DNA of 64,000 nucleotides from Pseudoalteromonas lipolytica (GCF_900116435.1 NZ_FPAZ01000012.1:62001-126000), one strand, 5' to 3'; numbered from the stretch's first letter, positions 44,699 to 54,764 are shown. The notes: generated by a model not told the origin, from the letters alone. Program-made: numbers and translations.

Positions 44699-45604
44699 GT
44701 GTCTCACTCAGCAGAAGCTAAAGCGCAATATAACTTTAATAAGTTACAAAAACGCTTACGTCGATTAACCGGCCAAGCCGTTATGGATTTTAATATGATC
44801 GAAGATGGCGATCGTATCATGGTCTGTTTATCAGGCGGCAAAGACAGCTACACCCTATTAGATACATTACAGCATCTACAACGTGTCGCACCGGTTAAGT
44901 TTGATTTGTTCGCCATTAACTTAGACCAAAAGCAACCAGGGTTTCCTGAGCACGTTTTACCCGAATACTTAGATAAACTCGGTATTGAATACAAAATAGT
45001 TGAAGAAGACACCTACAGCATTGTTACCGATATTATTCCTGAAGGTAAAACAACCTGTTCGCTGTGCTCACGCCTTCGTCGCGGTATTTTATACCGTACA
45101 GCGAAAGAAATGGGCGCGACTAAAATTGCCCTTGGTCACCACCGCGATGATATGATAGAGACGTTGTTCTTAAATATGTTCTACGGCGGTAAATTAAAAA
45201 GTATGCCCGCTAAATTAATGAGCGATAACGGCGAGCATATGGTGATTCGCCCACTGGCATATTGTAAAGAAGTCGATATCGAAAAATACGCAGAGCGTAT
45301 GGAATTCCCTATTATTCCATGTAACTTATGTGGCTCTCAGGAAAACTTGCAGCGTAAACACACAAAAGCCATGCTTGCTGAGTGGAATAAACAGCATCCG
45401 GGTCGTATTGAAAGCATTTTCACGGCAATGCAAAACGTCGTGCCGTCGCACTTAGCTGATAAAGACTTATTCAATTTTAAAGACCTGCAAACAGGTGATG
45501 TAATTGATGGTGGCGATATCGCCCTTGATAAGCCAGATATCCCAAAACAGCCTGCGCTTGATGACGAACACATTAGTGACGTTGTGACAATTAACCTAAG
45601 CTAA
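44699..45604 (+). CDS. ttcA: tRNA 2-thiocytidine synthetase TtcA
   Basis: This 301-residue PP-loop ATPase thiolates C32 of certain tRNAs using an iron-sulfur cluster. Seen are the PP-loop [13 protein letters not shown] (about residues 47-59), the [10 protein letters not shown] pair and the later CNLCGSQ cysteines, which together bind the cluster, and [14 protein letters not shown]. The start is GTG 44699 with AGGGGG upstream; no ATG fits. A terminator follows at 45634. Confidence 0.96.
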   Translation: MSHSAEAKAQYNFNKLQKRLRRLTGQAVMDFNMIEDGDRIMVCLSGGKDSYTLLDTLQHLQRVAPVKFDLFAINLDQKQPGFPEHVLPEYLDKLGIEYKIVEEDTYSIVTDIIPEGKTTCSLCSRLRRGILYRTAKEMGATKIALGHHRDDMIETLFLNMFYGGKLKSMPAKLMSDNGEHMVIRPLAYCKEVDIEKYAERMEFPIIPCNLCGSQENLQRKHTKAMLAEWNKQHPGRIESIFTAMQNVVPSHLADKDLFNFKDLQTGDVIDGGDIALDKPDIPKQPALDDEHISDVVTINLS

Positions 45605-45633
45605 TGGTTTAAAAAAACATTTAACTAATTATT

Positions 45634-45665
45634 AGGAGAGCAAAGAAGCTCTCCTTTTTATTTTT
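45634..45665 (+). terminator. rho-independent terminator of ttcA
   Basis: Stem AGGAGAGC (45634-45641)/GCTCTCCT (45648-45655), 6-nt loop, followed by TTTTTATTTTT. Confidence 0.93.
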
Positions 45666-45678
45666 GGTAAAAAATTAT

Positions 45679-46254
45679 CTAACTAACTTTCGCTCCTAAT
45701 CGAGCTGCTTTCTCAAGCCAGACTTTTCTTTTATTGCTACTGGAATTTATAACTGGCCCAAAGTATGTAGTGGTTTTATTTTTAATGCCAGAAAAGTCCA
45801 AAATACAATGTTTAAAATTCTTATAGATAACATTCCCTTGAATGTATTTATACCAAAAAGCAGGGGTATCTAACGTTATTAATAACTCTGATGTACGTCC
45901 TTTTAATAACTTTTTCGGTATTGATTTACCTTCGACATATTTAAACGAAAACCCCGGTAAAAAAACTCTATCAATCGCCCCTTTAAACTTAGCAGGCATG
46001 GTTCCCCACCAAACAGGACTAACAATCACAATATGCTCAGACCACAGAATCTTCTCTTGGAGATCTGCTAAACAAGGCTCTAAATCAATCACTTTGTCAT
46101 AGCCTTCGGCTAAATTGATTTCGAAATTCAAGTCACCGATATTCACGTGCTTAACGTCATGTTTTTTTATGGCAACTGCTGCATACTGTTCCGCTAAAGA
46201 TTTACACAGGCTGGTTAGTTTGGGGTTAGCATTGATTACTAATATTCTTTTCAT
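45679..46254 (-). CDS. flavodoxin-fold NAD(P)H quinone oxidoreductase
   Basis: This 191-residue protein has the MdaB/KefF-type fold: start KRILVINANPKLTSLCKSLA, the flavin-binding SEHIVIVSPVWWGTMPAKFK loop (about 75-94), DRVFLPGFSFKY and a LLITLDTPAFWYKY strand. Such enzymes reduce quinones or other electrophiles by two electrons using FMN or FAD. The MerR-family gene 46 bp upstream on the same strand probably controls it, the usual layout for electrophile-induced reductases. Confidence 0.92.
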   Translation of the reverse strand: MKRILVINANPKLTSLCKSLAEQYAAVAIKKHDVKHVNIGDLNFEINLAEGYDKVIDLEPCLADLQEKILWSEHIVIVSPVWWGTMPAKFKGAIDRVFLPGFSFKYVEGKSIPKKLLKGRTSELLITLDTPAFWYKYIQGNVIYKNFKHCILDFSGIKNKTTTYFGPVINSSSNKRKVWLEKAARLGAKVS

Positions 46255-46300
46255 ACACTGACATATCCATTTAGAGTGAGGACACAGTGTAAACTCTCAC

Positions 46301-46660
46301 CTAAGGGTAAGAGTCAAGTTCTTGAATACACTTATCAATTGAAATTCGGTAATTTTTAATGCGCTCTCTTTGAAGTTCAAGCTCCTTTATCTTTTCTTCG
46401 ACTGCAGCTTGCTTTTGAATAAGGTAATGGCTGACAGCCTGCCAATCAAAATCCTCGTTTTCTCCCTTCAAAGCAACCATATCTGACAGTGCAACTCCCA
46501 GAGTTTGAGCCTCTTTTATTAATTTGATTAAATAAATATTCTCTTGATTATAAACTCGATACTTTCCAACCCTAGAAACAGTCAGTAAGCCCACTGATTC
46601 ATAGAGCCTTATTGCTCTTTGTGTTGCCCCAGACAGTTTAGATGCCTCATTGAGATACAT
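46301..46660 (-). CDS. MerR-family transcriptional regulator
   Basis: This 119-residue protein has the MerR winged helix (MYLNEASKLSGATQRAIRLY, ESVGLLTVSRVGKYRVY) and a long C-terminal dimerisation helix (AAVEEKIKELELQRERIKNY). No cysteine cluster is present except one late Cys, so metal sensing is unlikely; it is closer to small-molecule or redox sensors. ATG 46660 with AAGGA 8 nt upstream is preferred over TTG 46681. It is upstream of, and probably in an operon with, the quinone reductase. Confidence 0.92.
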   Translation of the reverse strand: MYLNEASKLSGATQRAIRLYESVGLLTVSRVGKYRVYNQENIYLIKLIKEAQTLGVALSDMVALKGENEDFDWQAVSHYLIQKQAAVEEKIKELELQRERIKNYRISIDKCIQELDSYP

Positions 46661-46742
46661 TCGAACGTCCTTATCCACCAAATCAATTTATGTGACATGC
46701 TTTGTTTGTATTTAAGAGATAGTGTTAGATATAGATTTTTCA

Positions 46743-46961
46743 GATTAATACCATTGTGCTTAATTAAGGGGTCTATTTTGAGGCAATAAAACCGCGTTGA
46801 TAACAAGGCAAAAATTTAGTTATTTAATTGTTCTCGGCAATTGCTCCTGCATTGCTCTACCTCCTGCATCCATGCAGTCGTAAATCAGAAATTTTTAACG
46901 TAGGTAGCGACTGGTTTAATCACTCAAAATGATTAAGTATTTTTGCAAAATGGTATAAATC
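46743..46961 (-). mobile_element. MITE-like dispersed element, copy B
   Basis: This non-coding block of about 219 bp is homologous, in reverse orientation, to 17921-18129. Its ends are imperfect inverted repeats (GATTAATACCATTG at 46743 and its partner TGGTATAAATC at the right). The core shared with copy A includes AGCAATTGCCGAGAACA, GCAGGxGGTAGAGCAATG and a CTGCATCCATGCAG palindrome. It occupies most of the 388-bp gap between the MerR gene and a terminator; the rest of the gap is unremarkable. Confidence 0.8.
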
Positions 46962-46984
46962 ATTAAAGCGTAATTTAAAAGCAA

Positions 46985-47013
46985 CAAAAAAGGACCTGTA
47001 AAGATCCTTTTTT
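46985..47013. terminator. terminator of the bax-DUF2987 operon
   Basis: The 9-bp AAAAAAGGA/TCCTTTTTT arms plus two further pairs around a 6-nt loop lie 36 bp downstream of the DUF2987 stop; T runs are present on both strands. Confidence 0.85.
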
Positions 47014-47048
47014 GAATAATTAGCTATGCTATAAAAAAGATGACTCAG

Positions 47049-47717
47049 CTATTTTACAATCCACGGCGTTGCACTAATAAGCTTTGCACTGCTATTAAGT
47101 AGAGTTTTGTCATCTTGCCACTCATCAGTGATTTTAATCGTGCAGCGGTTTTCTTTACAGCTAACCCCCTCACCCGACATACTTGCAGGAGCGTCAAATT
47201 TAAGTACAACTCCTTGTTGCTCAGGTAATAAAAACCACATTAGTTTGCTAACAAAAAAGCCCGATAAATCAGATAAAAGCTCATCAAACTCTTGGTTAAG
47301 CTCAAATAAATTCGCTTTTGTTAGTGCAAAGTTACTAAGCTCTGTTGCTTCAATTTGCAGCTTTAATTGGCAATCATGCTGAGGGTTTTTAGGCTGTACG
47401 ACAATCACAGCTTTATCCGTGTCTAACTGCTTATCAAAAGGCAATAACAGCTGTGCATTGTCGGTGTACGTTAAATCGAACTCTTGTTTTTCGGTTAGAA
47501 TTTTACCTGACTTAATCGTACATACTTCGTTAGTGGCAATATCACTTAAATAAAAGTTAACTTGTGCGTACTGAAACTCCCCCTTGTTTACGACTTTTAA
47601 ACGGTCGTAAAAACCGTCATATGCAATCACAAACTCACTGGCAGTTGCTTTAAAGCTCGTAACGCTTAATGCACTGATCACACCCACCACTTTTAACAAT
47701 AAAAAGATTTTATTCAT
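47049..47717 (-). CDS. DUF2987-domain exported protein
   Basis: This 222-residue protein has a signal peptide (KIFLLLKVVGVISALSVTSF, cleavage near ATA-SEF). The mature protein opens with FVIAYDGFYDRLKVVNKGEF, typical of DUF2987, and has paired cysteines (EVCTIKSG, HDCQLKL, VSCKENRCTI) suited to periplasmic disulfides. Function unknown. Its ATG overlaps the stop of the Bax-like gene by 8 bp, so the two are translationally coupled, hinting at a cell-wall role. Confidence 0.85.
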   Translation of the reverse strand: MNKIFLLLKVVGVISALSVTSFKATASEFVIAYDGFYDRLKVVNKGEFQYAQVNFYLSDIATNEVCTIKSGKILTEKQEFDLTYTDNAQLLLPFDKQLDTDKAVIVVQPKNPQHDCQLKLQIEATELSNFALTKANLFELNQEFDELLSDLSGFFVSKLMWFLLPEQQGVVLKFDAPASMSGEGVSCKENRCTIKITDEWQDDKTLLNSSAKLISATPWIVK

Positions 47718-48528
47718 CAAAATATGCTCTGTTCTGATTAATCATCGTGTTTAATTCTTCTATGTATGCTTCACGTCGCTCAGAATACGATAACAACCCT
47801 TGGGTTAGTTTTGTCGCTTCAATCGGTTTTTGTTGGCGACGTAAATCTGCGCGGATTGTGCGTAAATCTTTATACGCCGCATGGGTATTAATATTCTTAA
47901 AGTAAGAGCTTACAGCAGCACGAACAGATTTGAATGCCGTCACTTCATGAGCCGCCTCATTTGCACGGCGTCGTGGCACCATGCCACAGCCTTTGTTATA
48001 ACACCATTGGCCAAAAAAGTTTAAGCCAATACGGGCAAAACGCGATGTTCCCCATGCTGACTCATTCGCCGCCTGCATTAAGGCAAGTTCTTTTGGAATG
48101 ATATCAACACGACGCAGTGCTTGTGTCAAAGACAATACATCAATACTTGTTGGTAATTTATAACTGGTAAGAATTTTCTTAATATCAGACAGCTGCTTAC
48201 TCGTCAGAGGCTCATTATATTCTAGCATCATACGTGCAATTTCTAAGCTGGCACGCTGCTGTAGAATTTTCTTGTTTTCAGCTTCAACATGGGGACGAAT
48301 AAAATCAAAAAACGCCTGTTTCTTTTCTTTTACATCAGTAAAGCCCGCAAAGTCAGGCAGTTTTACATTATGTAATGGCTTTTCTTTTTTAATTACTCGC
48401 TGTTTACCCTGCTGAGTTGCCTCGGTTTGGTCGGCCTCCTCCACTGCAACATCTTGATTCATGAAAGGCGATAATAACGCCCATGCAAAAAAAGCGGTCA
48501 GTAAACCTCGAAAAACGTACTTAAGCAT
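47710..48528 (-). CDS. Bax-like glucosaminidase-domain protein
   Basis: This 272-residue protein has an N-terminal membrane anchor or signal (YVFRGLLTAFFAWALLSPF), a Gln/Glu/Lys-rich linker, and a glucosaminidase domain with PKELALMQAANESAWGTSRF (catalytic Glu in NESAWG) and ARIGLNFFGQWCYNKGCGMV. E. coli Bax shares this domain and probably cleaves peptidoglycan glycan strands. ATG 48528 is preferred over TTG 48540. First gene of an operon with DUF2987. Confidence 0.9.
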   Translation of the reverse strand: MLKYVFRGLLTAFFAWALLSPFMNQDVAVEEADQTEATQQGKQRVIKKEKPLHNVKLPDFAGFTDVKEKKQAFFDFIRPHVEAENKKILQQRASLEIARMMLEYNEPLTSKQLSDIKKILTSYKLPTSIDVLSLTQALRRVDIIPKELALMQAANESAWGTSRFARIGLNFFGQWCYNKGCGMVPRRRANEAAHEVTAFKSVRAAVSSYFKNINTHAAYKDLRTIRADLRRQQKPIEATKLTQGLLSYSERREAYIEELNTMINQNRAYFDE

Positions 48529-48742
48529 GTATTCTCTCAAATATACTACAACTCATGTGCGGTAAAGCCACGCACACATAAAGGCGGATTATATCAAAGA
48601 GCTAATTTTTTCGCGAATATCAGCGTATTTTTTTGCCCTAACTCAACATGACTTGCTGCGAATCACGTCCAATTTACTCGCAATTTTCAAGTGCTTGCGT
48701 ATACTAAAGGGCAACTGAGCGAGTAATTATAAGGTTCTATTT

Positions 48743-50038
48743 ATGTGCCAGTCTTGGCAAGCGCGTATCATTGATCAGCAAAAATATCGCCCAAACGACA
48801 ACCGCACTGCCTGGCAGGTTGACCGCTCTCGTATAATTCACGCGGCAGCATTTAGACGTTTACAAGCTAAAACTCAAATAATGGGCATTGGCCTAAACGA
48901 TTTTTATCGTACTCGCCTCACCCATTCTCTTGAAGTCGCACAAATAGGCAGTGGTCTACTGCGCCACCTTAAAAAACAACACCCAAATTTTAGCCATTTC
49001 CCCAGTGGTAGCTTACTTGAAACCTTGTGCCTTGCTCATGATATTGGGCACCCTCCTTTTGGTCATGGTGGTGAAATAGCTCTTAATTACATGATGCGTG
49101 AACACGGTGGTTTTGAAGGAAATGCGCAAACCCTAAGAATTGTTTCTAAGCTTGAGCCATACAGCAATGGCTATGGTATGAACCTAACACGCCGCACTTT
49201 GCTTGGTTTTATAAAATACCCCGCTTTTATTGATGACTTATGGCACACCATTCCACCGCTCTCTGAGCAGCGCAGCTTTATTAAAGCTGATCACTGGCGT
49301 CCTGCAAAAGGCTTATACAAAGACGACAAAGATGTGTTTGATTGGATTGTCGCGCCACTATCAAAAAACGACCAGCACATTTTAAGTCGCCATTATAACG
49401 TTGATGAATTCAGAGCAAAAACACATTATAAATCGATTGACTCTGCCATCATGGAGCTCGCCGATGATATAGCTTATGCTGTTCATGACCTGGAAGATGC
49501 TATCGCCACAGAAGTACTCACATTAGCTGATTGGCAAAACCATGCATTAACGCAGTTACAAGCACTAAACTCACCATGGTTAACAACGCATTTAAGCTCT
49601 ATTACGGCGCGCCTTTTTTCACACCATGAATATGAGCGAAAAGATGCCATCGGTGAGCTTGTTAATACTTTTATAATTCACGCCAATTTAGTGGTGCAAA
49701 ATGCTGATTTCGAATCAGAAATCTTGCAATACACGGTTAGTTTACCCGACGAATTTGCAAGCATTCTTAATGTGTTAAAACACTTTGTATTTAAACGTTT
49801 AATTCGTGAACCGAAAATGCAGCAAGTTGAATTTAAAGGGCAAAATTTACTCATTGAACTGTTCAGTGCGTTTGCAAGTGATCCTATGCGTTTACTGCCA
49901 GAAACCACCCAAGAAATGTGGCTAAATGCACACCAACAAGGTGATAATGCAATGCGTATTATCTGCGATTACTTATCGGGGATGAGTGACGAATACGCAT
50001 ATAAAACCTATCAACGCCTATTTTTACCCTCTGCTTAA
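48743..50038 (+). CDS. dgt: dGTPase-family HD phosphohydrolase (dGTPase-like, possibly anti-phage)
   Basis: This 431-residue protein has the HD-domain metal ligands: TRLTHSLEVAQIGSG (H), LCLAHDIGHPPFGHGGE (HD) and ELADDIAYAVHDLEDA (D). It also has RRLQAKTQIMGIG near the start, typical of the dGTPase family. These enzymes cleave dNTPs to nucleoside and triphosphate. Related Shewanella dGTPases deplete dGTP to block phage, and this shorter form resembles that branch in my judgement; a housekeeping role is equally possible. A hairpin (50022-50032/50048-50058) spans the stop. Confidence 0.92.
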   Translation: MCQSWQARIIDQQKYRPNDNRTAWQVDRSRIIHAAAFRRLQAKTQIMGIGLNDFYRTRLTHSLEVAQIGSGLLRHLKKQHPNFSHFPSGSLLETLCLAHDIGHPPFGHGGEIALNYMMREHGGFEGNAQTLRIVSKLEPYSNGYGMNLTRRTLLGFIKYPAFIDDLWHTIPPLSEQRSFIKADHWRPAKGLYKDDKDVFDWIVAPLSKNDQHILSRHYNVDEFRAKTHYKSIDSAIMELADDIAYAVHDLEDAIATEVLTLADWQNHALTQLQALNSPWLTTHLSSITARLFSHHEYERKDAIGELVNTFIIHANLVVQNADFESEILQYTVSLPDEFASILNVLKHFVFKRLIREPKMQQVEFKGQNLLIELFSAFASDPMRLLPETTQEMWLNAHQQGDNAMRIICDYLSGMSDEYAYKTYQRLFLPSA

Positions 50039-50058
50039 GGACTTTGAAGAGGGTAAAA
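50022..50058 (+). terminator. hairpin spanning the dGTPase stop codon
   Basis: TTTTACCCTCT/AGAGGGTAAAA, 11-bp perfect stem with a 15-nt loop that contains the stop codon. No U-run; may limit readthrough or stabilise the 3' end. Confidence 0.45.
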
Positions 50059-50135
50059 TATTGAGCTAGTATTTAATTAGTACCTAATTACTATAACAAC
50101 TTTCTTTCGCATTTTATTAAACATGGATTGGAATA

Positions 50136-51227
50136 ATGCTCAAAAAATACCTGCTTATTAGCACGCTTTTACTCTCTCCTTTAACTTGCTTCGCAAATGA
50201 ATCCCTGCCTGATCCACTGTTAGAAGAGCGTGGTGTCATCATTAAAGATGCCAGTCAATTTGACTGGGTAAGGCTCAACTCAGGTGAATGGCTCAAAGGT
50301 GAACTTATCGCAATGTACGATAAAGAGCTTGAATTTGACAGTGATGTACTCGACACCCTCGTAATTGACCGTGAAGATATCTATATGATTGTCTCTGACC
50401 GCCATCACACAGTACGCTTTAACGACGGCACAGAACTCAGTGGCACACTTAATATATCAGGCGGTTATGTAAAGGTCGGTGACTTACCGGCAAAGTATCG
50501 CTATCGTGATTTAGTGTCGATTGCCCCTTCAATCGACAGTGAGCTCAGCGCGTGGACAGTAAAAATTTCCTTGGGTGCTGATTTATCGCGAGGTAATACA
50601 GACCAAACAGAATACTCTGCCAGAGCCGATATTAAACGTCGTACGGCATCGAGTCGCTTTTTAGCCGAGTTTTTAGGCTACCGTACCACCAGCGATGAAC
50701 AAGTAACTAAAAACAACATTAGAGCCAATGGCACGTTCGACTGGTTTTACACTCAAAAAATGTATTTCCGTCCTATCTTTTTTGAATATTACCGTGACCC
50801 TTTTCAAAACATTGCTAATAAATACACTGTAGGCGCAGGTGTCGGTTATTACGTGATGGATACCGACAAAACTGAGTGGGATTTTTCAACTGGCCCTGCG
50901 TATCAAAAAACTGAATTTGATACTGTCACCACCGGTGAAGACAAAAGTAATGCGTCAATGTCTTACTTTATTGGCACTAATTTTGAGCATGAACTTACTA
51001 AAAAAATCGACTTTACCTTCAATTATCGCTACCTCACGGCCAAAAGTGATACAGGAGGAGATTCTCAATACGCTATGGCAAGTTTCGAGATTGATATTAC
51101 TGACGACATTGATTTTGATATCTCTCTGGTTTGGGATTACTTAGCAGACCCGATTGCCGACGAGAATGCCGTGGTGCCTGAAAAGGAAGACTATAAAATG
51201 ATTTTTGCTTTGGGAATCGATTTATAA
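50136..51227 (+). CDS. DUF481-family outer-membrane protein
   Basis: This 363-residue protein has a signal peptide (MLKKYLLISTLLLSPLTCFA), an N-terminal SH3-like segment (VRLNSGEWLKGELIAMYDKE, VRFNDGTELSGTL), and a C-terminal beta-barrel rich in alternating aromatic strands ending with MIFALGIDL. DUF481 (YdiY-like) proteins are predicted small outer-membrane barrels of unknown function, often salt- or acid-responsive. The N-terminal repeats are common in Alteromonadales members. It shares a terminator with the convergent peptidase gene. Confidence 0.88.
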   Translation: MLKKYLLISTLLLSPLTCFANESLPDPLLEERGVIIKDASQFDWVRLNSGEWLKGELIAMYDKELEFDSDVLDTLVIDREDIYMIVSDRHHTVRFNDGTELSGTLNISGGYVKVGDLPAKYRYRDLVSIAPSIDSELSAWTVKISLGADLSRGNTDQTEYSARADIKRRTASSRFLAEFLGYRTTSDEQVTKNNIRANGTFDWFYTQKMYFRPIFFEYYRDPFQNIANKYTVGAGVGYYVMDTDKTEWDFSTGPAYQKTEFDTVTTGEDKSNASMSYFIGTNFEHELTKKIDFTFNYRYLTAKSDTGGDSQYAMASFEIDITDDIDFDISLVWDYLADPIADENAVVPEKEDYKMIFALGIDL

Positions 51228-51257
51228 AATACGCGTTTAAAAACGATCGTTTAAAAC

Positions 51258-51292
51258 AAAAAACGCCGAACAATTTTGCTCGGCGTTTTTTT
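51258..51292. terminator. bidirectional terminator
   Basis: Stem AACGCCGA (51262-51269)/TCGGCGTT (51280-51287) with an A run before and T run after, between the convergent DUF481 and peptidase genes. Confidence 0.92.
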
Positions 51293-51305
51293 ACCACTCA
51301 TTAAA

Positions 51306-53468
51306 TTAAAGTGATTTAACACCCATATTATAAAGCGTGAAACCATAGATATCAGCGTACTGATCAATAATCTTACTGGTTGGTGTACCCGCGCCATGAC
51401 CCGCGTTAGTTTCAATACGGATCAGGTAAGGGTTCTGTTTTGCACCTTTTGCTTGTAACTCAGCGGCAAATTTAAATGAATGAGCAGGTACAACACGGTC
51501 ATCGTGATCGCCTGTCGTCACAAGCGTTGCAGGGTACGTTACCCCCTCTTTTACGTTATGAACAGGTGAATACCCTTTCAAGTAGTCAAACATCTCTTTA
51601 CTTTGTTCACTAGTACCGTAGTCATACGCCCAGCCTGCACCCGCTGTAAATGTGTGATAGCGCAGCATATCCAGTACACCAACAGCCGGTAATGCTACTT
51701 TGAATAGCTCTGGGCGCTGGGTCATAACCGCACCAACTAATAAGCCACCGTTTGAACCACCACGCACAGCTAAATAGTCTGGCGAGCTGTATTTTTTATC
51801 GTTTAGATATTCTGCAGCCGCAATAAAATCATCAAATACATTTTGTTTTTTAAGCTGTGTACCATTAATGTGCCACTGTTTACCATATTCACCACCGCCA
51901 CGAATATTAGCAACTGCATACACACCACCGTGCTCAAGCCACGCTGCAACTGTTGGGCTGTAGCTTGGTGTTAAACTTACATTAAAGCCACCATAGCCAT
52001 ATAAAATCGTTGGATTTTTACCGTTAAGTTCAGTGCCTTTCTTATACGAAATAATCATCGGTACTTTCGTGCCGTCTTTCGATGTGTAAAACACTTGTTC
52101 AGACACGTACTCGTCGCTGTTAAATTTAGCACCCGACTTGCGATAAACATCCGATTGCCCTGACTCAATATCAAATGAGTAAGTGTTACCCGGCGTCGTG
52201 TAATTCGTGAAAGAATAATACAGCGTGTCAGCGTCATGCTTGCCACTAAAACCATAGGCTGTGCCTACACCTGGTAAACTGATTTCGCGAACTAACTTAC
52301 CTGATTTATCGTACTGCTTAACTTGCGAGATAGCATCGACCATATACTTAGCGAAGAAGTAATTTCCCCCTTTAGTCAGGCTCAATACATTGTCTGTTTC
52401 GGGAATAAGATCTTGCCAGTTTTCTGGGCTTGGATTATTCGCATCAACTGTCACAACACGTTTATTCGGTGCATTTAAGTTTGTTACCAAATACAATTTA
52501 CTGCCATCATTATCAATAATGGATGTATCAGAATCTGTGTTGTCTAAAATTGTCACCAATTCGCTATCTGGATTAGATAAGTCTTTAATAAACAGTTTAT
52601 TACCAGATGTTGAGGTACTTGCCGAGATGATCAAGTAGCGATTATCACGGGTAACAGCAGCCCCAATATAACGATGTTTTTGTTCTTCTGTGCCACCATA
52701 AACTAACTGATCATCCGCTTGAGAAGTGCCAAGCTTATGATAATACACTTTATGTTGATCCGTTTTAGCCGACAGCTCACTCCCTTTTGGCTTATCGTAG
52801 CTTGAATAATAAAAACCTTCATTTCCTAACCACGAAATACCACTAAATTTCACATCAACTAACGCCTCTTCAATAGGCTGCTTAGTGGCAGTATCAATAA
52901 TAATAATTTTACGCCAGTCGCTTCCACCCTCTGAAATCTGGTACGCAGCTAGCGTGCCATCTTCGGTAAACGTTAATCCCGACATAGAGGTTGTGCCATC
53001 AGCACTGAATGTATTTGGGTCAAGGAAAACTTCAGCCTCTGAGTCACCTTTTTTACGGTAAACAACGTATTGGTTTTGTAGGCCATCATTTTTGTAGAAA
53101 TAGGTGTACTCGCCCTCAGTGAACGGCGCTGTGACTTTTTCATAGTTCATTAGCTTTTCGAGAGTCGTTTTTAATTCATCTCGATAAGGAATATTCTTTA
53201 GGTAAGAAAATGTCACCTCATTTTCGGCTTTAACCCATTGCGCCGTCTCTTCGCTCATGTCGTCTTCAAGCCAACGGTAAGGATCGGCAACCTTTTCACC
53301 GAAATACTCGTCAACAACATTGCCTTTTTTAGTTTCAGGATAATTCACGGCAGCTTTTACCTCTGCGGTTTTTACTGTTTGTTCAGTCTTCGTTGTGGTT
53401 GATTCACTGCAACCAGCCAGTGCAATTAGAATTGCACATGCAAGCGTCTTCTTAATCATAATCTTCAT
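51306..53468 (-). CDS. exported prolyl oligopeptidase (S9A)
   Basis: This 720-residue serine peptidase has a lipoprotein signal ([16 protein letters not shown], Cys at about residue 20), a seven-bladed propeller (about 70-420), and an alpha/beta hydrolase domain with the nucleophile in [15 protein letters not shown], the Asp in [14 protein letters not shown] and the His in [12 protein letters not shown]. It cleaves short peptides after proline. The lipobox predicts membrane anchoring in the envelope, typical of marine Alteromonadales for peptide scavenging. Start codon: ATG 53468 or ATG 53459. Confidence 0.95.
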   Translation of the reverse strand: MKIMIKKTLACAILIALAGCSESTTTKTEQTVKTAEVKAAVNYPETKKGNVVDEYFGEKVADPYRWLEDDMSEETAQWVKAENEVTFSYLKNIPYRDELKTTLEKLMNYEKVTAPFTEGEYTYFYKNDGLQNQYVVYRKKGDSEAEVFLDPNTFSADGTTSMSGLTFTEDGTLAAYQISEGGSDWRKIIIIDTATKQPIEEALVDVKFSGISWLGNEGFYYSSYDKPKGSELSAKTDQHKVYYHKLGTSQADDQLVYGGTEEQKHRYIGAAVTRDNRYLIISASTSTSGNKLFIKDLSNPDSELVTILDNTDSDTSIIDNDGSKLYLVTNLNAPNKRVVTVDANNPSPENWQDLIPETDNVLSLTKGGNYFFAKYMVDAISQVKQYDKSGKLVREISLPGVGTAYGFSGKHDADTLYYSFTNYTTPGNTYSFDIESGQSDVYRKSGAKFNSDEYVSEQVFYTSKDGTKVPMIISYKKGTELNGKNPTILYGYGGFNVSLTPSYSPTVAAWLEHGGVYAVANIRGGGEYGKQWHINGTQLKKQNVFDDFIAAAEYLNDKKYSSPDYLAVRGGSNGGLLVGAVMTQRPELFKVALPAVGVLDMLRYHTFTAGAGWAYDYGTSEQSKEMFDYLKGYSPVHNVKEGVTYPATLVTTGDHDDRVVPAHSFKFAAELQAKGAKQNPYLIRIETNAGHGAGTPTSKIIDQYADIYGFTLYNMGVKSL

Positions 53469-53573
53469 ACTTTTTAGTTATTGTTAACAAACAGAAAATA
53501 GAGTTAATGAAATAGAAAGTCTAGCAATTTGCGGTTAAACACAGCCTAGGCTGTAAACCAATGTAAAATACCA

Positions 53574-53600
53574 ATAAAAAAGCCACGCAAGTGCGTGGCT
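53574..53600 (-). terminator. rho-independent terminator of ilvE
   Basis: Minus-strand stem AGCCACGC/GCGTGGCT (53581-53600) with a 4-nt loop, followed by TTTTTTATT. It is 18 bp downstream of the aminotransferase stop. Confidence 0.9.
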
Positions 53601-53618
53601 CTGCAATAAAAAGGGTGC

Positions 53619-54614
53619 CTATACTTTAGTCAACCAACCGTGGTTGTCCGGTGATTTACCCCATTGAATATTATTCAATGCTTGGCGTAACTTCACCACT
53701 TTCTCACCCGGCTCGCCCGAGCCTACTTTAAACTCTTGGTCGTTATGAATAAGTGTACCAACAGACGTCAGCACTGCAGCAGTGCCTGAAAGCGCAGCTT
53801 CAGTACCAGGCTTAGCGGCACGCTCTAGTAATTCACTTACGGTAAAGTTGCGTTCAGACACCGTCATACCTAAATCTCTGGCAATAGTTAAAATACTATT
53901 ACGCGTAACACCGTGTAAGAAAGTGCTATCAAGTGCCTTGGTGATAATTTCATTACCATCAATAAGAATGAAGTTGGCAGCACCCGTTTCTTGTACGTCA
54001 CCACCTGGGCAGAACAATATTTGGTCAGCCTGATGCTCAGAGCGTGCTTGTAAAATAGGCCCTAATGCACTGGCGTAGTTACCACCACTTTTTACCATAC
54101 CCATATGAGGCGCACAGCGCATGCCGTCTTCTTCAAGTAATACACGAAGTGCTGTTGCACCCCCTGCAAAATAATCACCTACAGGCGAAAGAAGCACATA
54201 CAGTAATGAACTCATTGAAGGCGCAGCCGCTTTACCAATTGCCGCTTCTGTACCAATATGAGTTGGGCGAATATACATTGAACCCGGCGGGGCTGGCGTT
54301 TCGTCTGCGTACTCTTTAACAATGTCTTTGATCATTTGCTCAAGCATACTTTCATCAAAATCAGGCAAGTTTAATAGCTTTGAGCTTTGCTTCATTCGGG
54401 CAATATTTGCGTCCATACGAAAGATATAGACCGAGCCATCTTCGTGACGAAATGCTTTTAATCCTTCAAAACACGTGCTTGAATAATGTAATACGTGAGC
54501 ACCTGCGTGTAATTCGATTTTATCAGATGGGACCAGCGCGCTTTCACTCCATGTGTTGTCTGCAAAGCGTGCTTGGATCATGTGTGGCATAAATACAGTA
54601 CCAAATGCGGCCAT
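53619..54614 (-). CDS. ilvE: branched-chain amino-acid aminotransferase
   Basis: This 331-residue fold-type IV PLP enzyme has HAGAHVLHYSSTCFEGLKAF at about 36-55, RMDANIARMKQSSKLLNLP, RPTHIGTEAAIG, and the PLP lysine in HMGMVKSGGNYASALGP. It belongs to the longer, eukaryote-like BCAT group (E. coli IlvE is about 309 residues). It interconverts Leu, Ile, Val and their 2-oxo acids. Single-gene unit with its own terminator. Confidence 0.95.
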   Translation of the reverse strand: MAAFGTVFMPHMIQARFADNTWSESALVPSDKIELHAGAHVLHYSSTCFEGLKAFRHEDGSVYIFRMDANIARMKQSSKLLNLPDFDESMLEQMIKDIVKEYADETPAPPGSMYIRPTHIGTEAAIGKAAAPSMSSLLYVLLSPVGDYFAGGATALRVLLEEDGMRCAPHMGMVKSGGNYASALGPILQARSEHQADQILFCPGGDVQETGAANFILIDGNEIITKALDSTFLHGVTRNSILTIARDLGMTVSERNFTVSELLERAAKPGTEAALSGTAAVLTSVGTLIHNDQEFKVGSGEPGEKVVKLRQALNNIQWGKSPDNHGWLTKV

Positions 54615-54730
54615 TGTTGTTCTCTCTTGTTTGGACTACTTTTTCTCCATTGTATGCTAATACATCCCTGTTTAACCATAGCTAACGCATGCCTTTTATC
54701 GATTAAAGTGCAAATAATTTCACCTCACAG

Positions 54731-54764
54731 TATAAAAAACACGCAATTTAATTGCGTGTTTTTT
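54731..54764 (-). terminator. rho-independent terminator of the SDR gene
   Basis: AACACGCAAT (54738-54747)/ATTGCGTGTT (54751-54760) stem with a 3-nt loop; a T run follows on the minus strand, 33 bp after the SDR stop. Confidence 0.9.
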
